Shown here piece by piece: positions 18,501 to 24,569 of a stretch of 64,000 nt of DNA (its first letter is position 1; every line of letters begins with the position of its first letter). Both the position numbers and the translations under genes were made by a program. A model generated the notes under the pieces. It saw only the letters and a list, made by a program, of their open reading frames with translations, did no database searches and was not told the origin of the DNA. Source of the DNA: Achromobacter deleyi (GTDB lineage: Bacteria > Pseudomonadota > Gammaproteobacteria > Burkholderiales > Burkholderiaceae_B); the NCBI RefSeq assembly GCF_016127315.1, contig NZ_CP065997.1, forward strand, positions 6,138,001-6,202,000. Direction: 5' to 3'.

Positions 18501-18678
18501 CGACGGTTTCGGCCGATGCGCCGGGGTAGGTCGCGGACACGACGACGGTGGGTGGAATGATGTCCGGGTATTGCGCAACGGGAAGCGCGAAATAGGAGAT
18601 CGCCCCCACGATCGTGATGACGATCGCCAGCACCGCGGCGAATATCGGGCGCGTAATGAAAAAGCGCGACAGGCGCAT
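15499..18678 (-). CDS. RND multidrug efflux transporter, MexF-like (HAE1 family)
   Basis: A 1059-residue proton-driven inner-membrane pump. The N-terminus MRLSRFFITRPIFAAVLAIV and the segment ALPVAQYPDIIPPTVVVSA are typical of HAE1 pumps and close to MexF. Proton-relay Asp residues lie in IVVDDAIVVVENVERN of helix 4, and a conserved Lys lies in ALAAKNAILVVEFAKQ of helix 10. Two large periplasmic porter loops are present and the length is complete. Expected substrates, by analogy with MexEF-OprN, include phenicols, quinolones and trimethoprim, but this cannot be read from the sequence. Confidence 0.93.
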   Translation of the reverse strand: MRLSRFFITRPIFAAVLAIVITIVGAISYFALPVAQYPDIIPPTVVVSATYPGASAETVAETVAAPIEQEINGVENMLYQSSQSTADGKVSISITFRVGTDLDAAQMLVQNRVAAAVPRLPQEVQRLGVTTRKTSPSALMAINLVSPDGSLDQAYLSNYALTQLRDKLSRIDGVGEARIFGSREVAMRVWIDPRRAAALELTAGEIVAAMRAQNVQVASGALGQPPNPGAQAFQLNVRTQGRLSEPEQFADIVIRTDAAGRQTRVRDVARVELGADDYGTNSYLSGKPSVMIAIFQRPGTNALETGITLEREMQAAAKAFPPGLEYRIMWNSTRFIAQSTEAVRDTLFEAAALVVLVIFIFLQNWRAAIIPVVAIPISLVGTFALLAMFGYSLNSLSLFGLVLAIGIVVDDAIVVVENVERNLALGLSPLEAARVSMDEVSAALVAIVLVLCAVFIPTFFLTGLSGAFYKQFALTISGATVISLVLSLTLSPALAAVLLRTHSKEKSRHSVIRRMQLAGDGFNERFDRFSARYGRLTQWLVARPKRVLVSYGGLVLATLGIFWVTPTGFIPAQDQSYLISITQLPPGASLARTDAVVQEVSRRLLKIDGIRGTIMLPGYDAASNTNSPNTATAFIPLKPFEERSRPASAILDEARKAVADIDQARVLIIPPPLIDGIGSAGGYRMMVQDRGGHGYKPLGSTADQLMAKANGTAGLSQVYSFFNTATPRIFADIDRRKAEALGVPPDRVFEALQVYLGSAYVNDFNLLGRTFRVIAQAEQGQRNSESDIANLKTRSDSGAMVPIGSVATFKSETGPFRVVRYNLFPAVEVDGDTAPGSSTGRSLATMERLAGETLPSGYGYEWTGIAFQQKIAGNTAGLVFALAVVFVFLVLAAQYESLTLPLAIILIVPMCLFAAMVGVNLRGMDNNVLTQIGLVVLIALAAKNAILVVEFAKQAEEEDGLSPAAAAVRAAQTRLRPILMTSFAFILGAVPMLLATGAGAELRQALGTSVFFGMVGVTVFGLLYTPTFYVVCRKLGDRLSRRTGARSLAPRHEQPGTLT

Positions 18679-18714
18679 GAGATTTTTTCCTTTATGGCAG
18701 CCGCCGGGGCCTCG

Positions 18715-19896
18715 TTACGACGCGAACGCCGGTTCTGGCTTCGTCTGCACCTTCGCGCCCGGAATGGCGTGCTGCAGTCCGCCGACGATCACCCGGTCAT
18801 CGGCGGCCAGGCCGGCACGCACGATCCGGAGCCCGTCGACGAGCGGGCCCAGTTCGACGGTCCTGACAAGCACCGTGTCCTCGGCGGAAACGGTGAGAAC
18901 CGTCTTGCGCGTCTGGTCGATCTGGACCGCGGAGTCGGGAATCAGCAAGGCAGGCGCGCCGGATCCGCTTGCCAGCCTCATGTTTCCGAACAACCCTGGC
19001 GTCAGGAACAACGTCGGATTCTCAACCACGGCGCGCATGCGTATGGTCCCCGAGCGGGGGTCGATGCCGTTATCCGTGAAGTCGAGCTTTCCGCGCCAGG
19101 TGTAGTCCGGTTCATCCTGAAGCCGCACCTCGACCTGGGTTTGCGCCGCACCCGGTTCCCGAGCACGCATGGCTTTCAGGTACAAGGCTTCGGATGCGTC
19201 GAATGTGAAATAGATCGGGTCCAGCGCATTGATGGTGGTCAGGCGGGTGCCGTTGCCCGCTTCTCCACTCATGACCAGGTTGCCGGGGTCGACACGGCGA
19301 TCGGAAACCCTGCCCGTTATGGGCGAGCGTACCTCCGTGAATTCGAGTTCGAGCGACTTCAGCGCAACGCGGGCTTGCGCACCGGCAACGTTTGCCGTGC
19401 CGGCCCGCACGCGCGCCTGCAACTGATCGATGTCGCTCTTTGAAATCGCGCTGTCGCCCACCAGCCGCTGCGCTCGAGCCAGGTCGGCGCGCGCGAGCTC
19501 GAGCTCGCTGGTCGCGCTCGCGAGGCCGGCCTGCGCCTCGGCGTAGGCCGCCTTGTAGGGGCGCGGGTCGATGGAGAAGAGCAACTGGCCCTGCTGGACG
19601 ATTTCGCCGTCCTTGAAATGCACCCCCACGATTTGGCCAGACACCCTGGGCCGGACTTCCACCCGGCGACTGGCCTCGAAACGGCCGACATAGTCGTCCC
19701 ATTCAACGACGGTGCGCTGCTCCGGCAATGCCACGGATACCGTGGGAAGCGCGACGGCGCTGACTGCCAGCGACTTTTTGGGGGGCAGGAGAAACAAGGC
19801 GCAGGCCGTCGCCGTGGCGAGCCCCGCGGCCAGCAGCGCCGTGCGCAGGAAGACCGGTTTTTTACCCGTGCGAGAGGAAAGGCGTGGAGGGGTCAT
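18715..19896 (-). CDS. RND efflux periplasmic adaptor (membrane fusion protein), MexE-like
   Basis: A 393-residue adaptor linking the inner-membrane pump to the outer-membrane channel. An N-terminal membrane/signal segment (about 15-37) precedes the biotinyl-lipoyl-like region with RVEVRPRVSGQIVGVHFKDG. A long alpha-helical hairpin (about 110-175), a beta-barrel with PGLFGNMRLASG, and a membrane-proximal domain follow. First gene of the operon, with GGAG nine bases before the ATG. The upstream region holds an inverted repeat (GAGAA-N6-TTCTC, 19957-19972) that could be an operator. Confidence 0.92.
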   Translation of the reverse strand: MTPPRLSSRTGKKPVFLRTALLAAGLATATACALFLLPPKKSLAVSAVALPTVSVALPEQRTVVEWDDYVGRFEASRRVEVRPRVSGQIVGVHFKDGEIVQQGQLLFSIDPRPYKAAYAEAQAGLASATSELELARADLARAQRLVGDSAISKSDIDQLQARVRAGTANVAGAQARVALKSLELEFTEVRSPITGRVSDRRVDPGNLVMSGEAGNGTRLTTINALDPIYFTFDASEALYLKAMRAREPGAAQTQVEVRLQDEPDYTWRGKLDFTDNGIDPRSGTIRMRAVVENPTLFLTPGLFGNMRLASGSGAPALLIPDSAVQIDQTRKTVLTVSAEDTVLVRTVELGPLVDGLRIVRAGLAADDRVIVGGLQHAIPGAKVQTKPEPAFAS

Positions 19897-20224
19897 GCGG
19901 CCGCTCTCCGCGCAAGGTTGGACTTTCTAGGGTTCATGTTGAATGTCACTCTGTAAGAGAACTCGGATTCTCCCGCTGGCGCGCCGATGCCAAAAGGACT
20001 TAGTTCCCTCCTTTTTCGCCACGCCGGGTCAGGCGGACTTCCCGCATGCGTCGCTGCGTGGGCCATGCAATCCGGCTTGCCTGCGCGCCGCGTCACATGT
20101 CTTTTTTTGAGGGATATATGTCTTACTGGCCACCATGAAGGCTGGGTAACATCCATTCCAGGCCACGCGCCGGCCATGGCCGGGATGCGCTGGAACCTGC
20201 TTCCGAACGTGGTGCAAGAGTGTC
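19897..20224. other. Divergent promoter region between mexE-like and GlxA-like genes
   Basis: 328 bp with no supported gene. Visible structure is the inverted repeat GAGAActcggaTTCTC at 19957-19972, about 60 bp before the adaptor ATG. An AT-rich stretch near 20098-20125 may hold the rightward promoter. No nod-box of the MexT type was recognised. Confidence 0.5.
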
Positions 20225-21223
20225 ATGAACCCAATATCATCCGGCGCGAGCCGCACCCCGCGGGATATCGCTTTCCTCGTATTCCACGATTTCCAGATCC
20301 AGGACCTGACGGGTCCGCTGGCGGCGTTCGAGGTGGCCGGCGGGCTCCTGGGCGATCATTCCTACCGATACCAGGTCATATCGCTGGCGGGAGGCCCCGT
20401 GCGCAGCTCGGCAGGCCTGGAAGTCACCACGCAGAGGGCTGGGTTTTCCCCCTACGACACCGTGATCGTGGCGGGCGCCGGCCTTGGCGCCTACCCCGAC
20501 GCGGCATTGCCGGAAACCTGCGACTACCTGAATCACGTCGTCGCCAAAGGCGCTCGGCGCATCGCAAGCGTATGCACGGGCGCCTTCATATTGGCGGCAA
20601 GCGGCCTTCTTGACGGCCTGTGCGCGACGACGCATTGGAAATACGCCGCACGCCTGCAACGCGAGTACCCCAGGGTGAAGGTGGATGGCGACCGGATCTT
20701 TACCCGGGAGGGCGGCATCTGGACGTCGGCAGGCGTCACCACCGGCATCGACATGGCATTGGCGATGATCGAAGAGGATCACGGCGCAGGCTTGTCTCAC
20801 GCCGTCGCCCAGATGCTGGTCGTCTACCATCGCCGGCCCGGCGGGCAATCCCAATTCTCAGCCATTGCCGATATGGAGCCCGAGTCCGACAGGATTCGCA
20901 ACGTGCTGACTTATATTCGCGAACACCTGCATGAATCATTGTCGACCGAGCTTCTGGCTTCCGTCGCCTGCTTGAGTCCCCGGCAGTTCGGACGCGCATT
21001 CCTTGCCGAAACGGGGGAAACGCCGGCCAAGGCCGTCGAACGCCTGCGCGTCGAGGTGGCCAGGCAACGCGTCGAGCGCGGCGCGGAACCGATCGAAATC
21101 ATCGCTCACAGAATCGGCTTCACCGATCCCGAGAGAATGCGCAGGGCCTTCATTCGCGTACTGGGGCATCCGCCGCAGAGCATCCGACGCATGGCTTCGC
21201 GGCCAGCGCCGCTACTGGCCTGA
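20225..21223 (+). CDS. GlxA-family transcriptional regulator (DJ-1/PfpI domain plus AraC HTH)
   Basis: 332 residues. The N-terminal DJ-1/PfpI-like domain (about 14-185) includes ASVCTGAFILAASGLLDG, where a Cys sits at the nucleophile-elbow position. The C-terminal AraC-type double HTH (about 225-320) contains SLSTELLASVACLSPRQFG and PIEIIAHRIGFTDPERMRRA. Members often sense small amine or amide metabolites; the ligand here is unknown. It is divergent from the efflux operon, which makes that operon or the following SDR a possible target. No strong Shine-Dalgarno precedes the ATG. Confidence 0.9.
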   Translation: MNPISSGASRTPRDIAFLVFHDFQIQDLTGPLAAFEVAGGLLGDHSYRYQVISLAGGPVRSSAGLEVTTQRAGFSPYDTVIVAGAGLGAYPDAALPETCDYLNHVVAKGARRIASVCTGAFILAASGLLDGLCATTHWKYAARLQREYPRVKVDGDRIFTREGGIWTSAGVTTGIDMALAMIEEDHGAGLSHAVAQMLVVYHRRPGGQSQFSAIADMEPESDRIRNVLTYIREHLHESLSTELLASVACLSPRQFGRAFLAETGETPAKAVERLRVEVARQRVERGAEPIEIIAHRIGFTDPERMRRAFIRVLGHPPQSIRRMASRPAPLLA

Positions 21224-21325
21224 CGCGGGTTCCGGCGCGGCCGCGAGGCCGGTCTTTGCATTTGGCACCTTTCCGGCGGTTCGCGGCGACTGTCCCCCCG
21301 CGGGAGGCGCCGGCCCACCCGCCGA

Positions 21326-22084
21326 TCAAACGTGCTGGCCGCCGTTCACGTCGATTTCCGCGCCGTTCACATACGAGGCGCCGTTCGAACACAGGAAGAA
21401 CATGACGCCTGCGATTTCCGTCGGGTCGCCCAGCCTGCTCATCGGCACGCTGGCCTCGACCAGGGCCTCGGTGCCCGGAGACAGGATGGACGTGTCTATC
21501 TCCCCGGGCGCGATTGCATTGGCCCGGATTCCCATCGGACCGAACTCGAAGGCTTGTTCGCGCGTGAGCGCGGCCAGCGCCGCCTTGGAGCAGGCATAAG
21601 CCGCGCCCGCAAAGGGGTGAACGCGAGAACCGGCTATCGACGTCACGTTGACGATCGCGCCTCCCGCCAAGCGGAGCTCCGGCAGAAGCAGGCGGACGAT
21701 CATCGCGGCCGAGAAAAGATTGACGTTGAAAAGCGAGAGCCACTCTTCGTAGGTCGTCATGCTGACGCCCTTGCGCCCGCCATTCGCCAGCTTCGGTGAA
21801 ATCGCCGCATTGTTGATAATCGCGGCCAGCTTCGCGCCGCCCAGGCGCCGGCGCACTTCGGCCGCGATCCGCTCATACGAACTCGGGTCCGCCAGATCGG
21901 CGGTAATGTGGTCGTCGACACCGCCCGCCCACGCGCATTCGCTAGAAAAGCTCGCTCGCGATACGGTCAAGACACGCCACCCGCTTTGGTGAAACAGTTT
22001 CACCGTCGCATGGCCGATACCACGGCTCGCGCCGGTTAGCAGGAGAGTGGGCCGCGCCGGGCAGGCGCCCGCCAAGTCGTTCAT
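21326..22084 (-). CDS. SDR-family oxidoreductase
   Basis: A 252-residue classical short-chain dehydrogenase. The cofactor motif TGASRGIG (18-25) precedes NNAA, then the catalytic Ser in NVTSIAGS and Tyr-x-x-x-Lys in YACSK. The C-terminus EIDVNGGQHV is typical of 3-oxoacyl-ACP reductase-like SDRs. AAAGGA lies about seven bases before the ATG. It converges on the GlxA-like gene. The substrate cannot be assigned; the family covers sugar, steroid and acyl alcohols. Confidence 0.85.
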   Translation of the reverse strand: MNDLAGACPARPTLLLTGASRGIGHATVKLFHQSGWRVLTVSRASFSSECAWAGGVDDHITADLADPSSYERIAAEVRRRLGGAKLAAIINNAAISPKLANGGRKGVSMTTYEEWLSLFNVNLFSAAMIVRLLLPELRLAGGAIVNVTSIAGSRVHPFAGAAYACSKAALAALTREQAFEFGPMGIRANAIAPGEIDTSILSPGTEALVEASVPMSRLGDPTEIAGVMFFLCSNGASYVNGAEIDVNGGQHV

Positions 22085-22378
22085 GCTTCGGTCCTTTTTT
22101 TGCCAAAGGTGCCAGCCTTTGCATAGGCAATACCGAAGTTTCTCCCGCCAGGCGCTCTGCGTAAAAGACGTTGATCCCTCAGATTTCGTCAGTGCGGCCG
22201 GCGCGCTTGCACCCGGTCATGGGTCGTTGGGGATCCCGCGGCACGCATGCGCGACATGCGAGCCTTTTTGCATGGCGCTGTGCGCAGCGCCCACCCAGAC
22301 TCTGTTTCGGGGGGCATCGTGGCGACTGACGCCGAGCAACGTAAAATGTCAGGTCTCCAGCCTCCACATGCTTACCTT

Positions 22379-22669
22379 ATGAACCTTGACCGACTGCGTC
22401 GCGAATTTCCCGACTTCGACATCACAACCCTGCCGACCCTGCCCGAAGGGTATATCGACACGTCGAGCTACATCGATGCAGCGCCTTCTTTCGAGAACGC
22501 GGAGCGCGGCTTGAAAGTCTATGTCGACTACGCCAACTACGACGACCGCGAATCCGGCAGGAGCCAGCGCTTCTGTGTTTCGCGCTACGACGAGGAAGAG
22601 GGCGACTACGAGGACGTCGCCCTGTCGACCAACGATTGGGCCGAAGTCACGCGCTTCCTGACCGCCTGA
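22379..22669 (+). CDS. Conserved-looking small acidic protein of unknown function
   Basis: 96 residues, strongly acidic and rich in Tyr and Asp (for example YVDYANYDDRESGRS and RYDEEEGDYED). No signal peptide or membrane helix is present. I do not recognise a family. Coding character is good over the whole length and the protein ends with an amphipathic NDWAEVTRFL. The start is uncertain: 22379 has no clear Shine-Dalgarno, and an in-frame ATG at 22346 would add 11 residues. It sits between an SDR and the fecI gene, with no evident link to either. Confidence 0.55.
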   Translation: MNLDRLRREFPDFDITTLPTLPEGYIDTSSYIDAAPSFENAERGLKVYVDYANYDDRESGRSQRFCVSRYDEEEGDYEDVALSTNDWAEVTRFLTA

Positions 22670-22805
22670 ACGCCTTCGCCCGCGGGCGATCGGTTTCCCC
22701 TCCGATCGTCGGATGATCGGCCGAATCGCCCATCTCAGACAAACCCGATTTCCCGCCCGTCCCCTCCGAATTCGCCGGATTCCCCCACCCCATCGACTAT
22801 AAAAA

Positions 22806-22824
22806 CATAACGCTTTCCATTCGC
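22806..22824 (+). promoter_or_regulatory. Possible Fur box upstream of fecI
   Basis: The 19-mer CATAACGCTTTCCATTCGC matches about 11 of 19 positions of the Fur consensus palindrome, counted by eye. It lies 23 bp before the fecI-like ATG, in an AT-rich patch where the promoter is expected. FecI-type sigma genes are commonly Fur-repressed. Confidence 0.35.
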
Positions 22825-22846
22825 ACTCCCATCCCGCCGTTCCTCC

Positions 22847-23368
22847 ATGAAAAAGTGCCTCGCCACCACCGCCCACCAGGTCGGAGGCCTCTACCGCGAG
22901 CATCACGGCTGGCTGCGCAACTGGCTTCGCACCAAGGTCCGCCGCGCCGAGGACGCCGATGACCTGACCCAGGACACGTTCGTCCGCGTCCTCTGCGCCG
23001 CCCCTCCCCCCCATACCGACACCTCCCGCCTGCGCGAACCCCGGGCCTACCTGGCTACCGTGGCCGGACGGCTGGTCGCCAATTTCTACCGCCGGCAGGC
23101 GCTCGAGATCACCTATCTCGAAGTGCTGGCGACGCTGCCACCGCAGCAGGTCCCTTCCGTCGAGACCCAGGCGCTGGTGCGCGAAGCGCTGTTCGAGTTC
23201 GACCGCATGCTCGACGGCCTCGACCCGAAGGTGCGCCTGGCCCTCGTGCTATCGCAATTCCAGGGGCTGCCCTACGCGCAGATCGCCGTGCGCCTGAACG
23301 TTTCACTGCGCACGGTCAAGAACTACATCGCCCAGGCCATGGCGCACTGCTGCCTGGCCGCCGTCTGA
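22847..23368 (+). CDS. FecI-type extracytoplasmic-function sigma factor
   Basis: A 173-residue ECF sigma factor of the iron-starvation class. Region 2 contains YREHHGWLRNWLRTKVRR and AEDADDLTQDTFVRVL. Region 4 contains LSQFQGLPYAQIAVRLNVSLRTVKNYIAQAM, quoted here in outline: the PYAQIAVRLNVSLRTVK helix-turn-helix reads -35 elements. It is 15 bp upstream of fecR and precedes the receptor gene, the classic FecI-FecR-receptor layout. It should drive the receptor promoter and, on the evidence of a shared box, the secreted-protein promoter as well. Confidence 0.93.
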   Translation: MKKCLATTAHQVGGLYREHHGWLRNWLRTKVRRAEDADDLTQDTFVRVLCAAPPPHTDTSRLREPRAYLATVAGRLVANFYRRQALEITYLEVLATLPPQQVPSVETQALVREALFEFDRMLDGLDPKVRLALVLSQFQGLPYAQIAVRLNVSLRTVKNYIAQAMAHCCLAAV

Positions 23369-23383
23369 CGGCCGATTGACCGC

Positions 23384-24370
23384 ATGGCCGAGGCCCTCAC
23401 CCCCGCCCCGCCCTGCGCCGAACAGTTGGCCGTGCACGAGGCAGCGCGCTGGTTCGCCTGCCTGATGGCCGAAGACGCCACACCGCGCGATCATCTCGAC
23501 TGGCAGGCCTGGCTCGACGCCAGCGCCACGCATCGTCAGGCCTGGGAACGGTTGCAGACCGTGCGTTGCGCGTTCGGTCGCGTGCCCGGCAACGTCGCCG
23601 CCGCCGTGCTGAGCCAGCCCACCCGCCGCCAGGCGCAGCGCCGCAGCCTGCTGTCGCTGGCGGGCATGGGCCTGCTGGCCGGCAGTGTCTATGGCGTGGT
23701 GCGCGACAGGGACCCGGACGCGTGGCATACCGCCACCGGCCAACAGCGCCGGCTGCGGCTGGACGACGGCTCCGAGCTCTATCTCAATACGGCCACCCGC
23801 GTGACGCTGGATTTCAACGACGCGTGGCGGCGGGTCGTGCTGCGCACCGGCGAGATCCTGGTGCAGGCGCACCCGGACGACGCCGCGCGGACGACGCGGC
23901 GCCCCTTCGTCGTCAGCACCCCGCACGGCGACATCCTGCCGCAAGAGGCCCGTTTCACGGTGCGTCTGCATGATCGCTCCACGCGAGTCGAGGTGCTGCA
24001 ACAGCGCGCCACGATTCGACCTGGCCGTGCGGCGTATCCGCCCGCCGTTCTGCTGCAGGCTAGCCAGGCGGTGTCATTCGACGGCAGCGGCGCCGGCCCG
24101 GTAGGCGCCGCGGTCGCCGACGCGGCCGCATGGCTGCACGGCCAACTGGCGGTGGTCGACCGGCCGCTGGCCGAGGTCATCGCCGAACTGGCGCGCTATC
24201 GCCCCGGCATCCTGCGCTGCGACCCGGCCGTGGCGGACCTGAAGGTCTCCGGTGTCTTCTCGTTGCGCGACACCGACGAAGCGCTTGCGGCAATCTCGGA
24301 CAGTTTCCCCGTACAGGTGCGACGGCATACGCGCTACTGGGTAACGGTCATGGCGCGCCCGGTGGCGTAG
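23384..24370 (+). CDS. FecR-family anti-sigma/signal-transducing membrane protein
   Basis: 328 residues. The N-terminal cytoplasmic anti-sigma part (about 15-60) contains AARWFACLMAEDATPRDHLD and WLDASATHRQAWERL, the typical DUF4880 pattern. One membrane helix spans about 88-107. The periplasmic FecR domain contains TGQQRRLRLDDGSELYLNTA, and the C-terminal STN-like segment contains PLAEVIAELARYRPG. It relays occupancy of the outer-membrane receptor to the sigma factor. An AT-rich inverted repeat followed by T7 lies just after the gene (24423-24448). Confidence 0.93.
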   Translation: MAEALTPAPPCAEQLAVHEAARWFACLMAEDATPRDHLDWQAWLDASATHRQAWERLQTVRCAFGRVPGNVAAAVLSQPTRRQAQRRSLLSLAGMGLLAGSVYGVVRDRDPDAWHTATGQQRRLRLDDGSELYLNTATRVTLDFNDAWRRVVLRTGEILVQAHPDDAARTTRRPFVVSTPHGDILPQEARFTVRLHDRSTRVEVLQQRATIRPGRAAYPPAVLLQASQAVSFDGSGAGPVGAAVADAAAWLHGQLAVVDRPLAEVIAELARYRPGILRCDPAVADLKVSGVFSLRDTDEALAAISDSFPVQVRRHTRYWVTVMARPVA

Positions 24371-24457
24371 CCGGGCGGCGGCGGGCGGCTCGCCCATGCG
24401 TGGGTCGCCGGCCTCCAAGCGCAAATACGATCACATAAGTATTTTTTTCAATCGCAT

Positions 24458-24488
24458 TTGCACTTTTGCATCGCGTCGCGTGTCCTCG
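24458..24488 (+). promoter_or_regulatory. Candidate FecI-type sigma promoter of the receptor gene
   Basis: Bipartite box TTGCACTTT, then seven variable positions, then CGTCGCGTGTCCTCG. The same 31-bp element with 26 identical positions and no gap occurs at 27453-27483. A CGT in the downstream half fits the -10 pattern of iron-starvation sigma factors. It ends 81 bp before the receptor ATG. Confidence 0.6.
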
Positions 24489-24569
24489 TAGCGATGGCGC
24501 CCGCCCTGAACGCGAACCGAACTGCTTCCGGGCCCGCCGCATGTTCAATCTTCCTATCGCCGCATCGCC

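Noticed and set aside
16600..19443. 947-codon plus-strand ORF opposite the RND pump
   Set aside because: Antisense frame of the well-supported efflux genes, with low-complexity Gln/Arg/Gly composition and no domain.
22678..22690. CGCCCGCGGGCG palindrome after the small acidic protein as a terminator
   Set aside because: No loop and no U tract; chance GC palindromes are frequent at this base composition.
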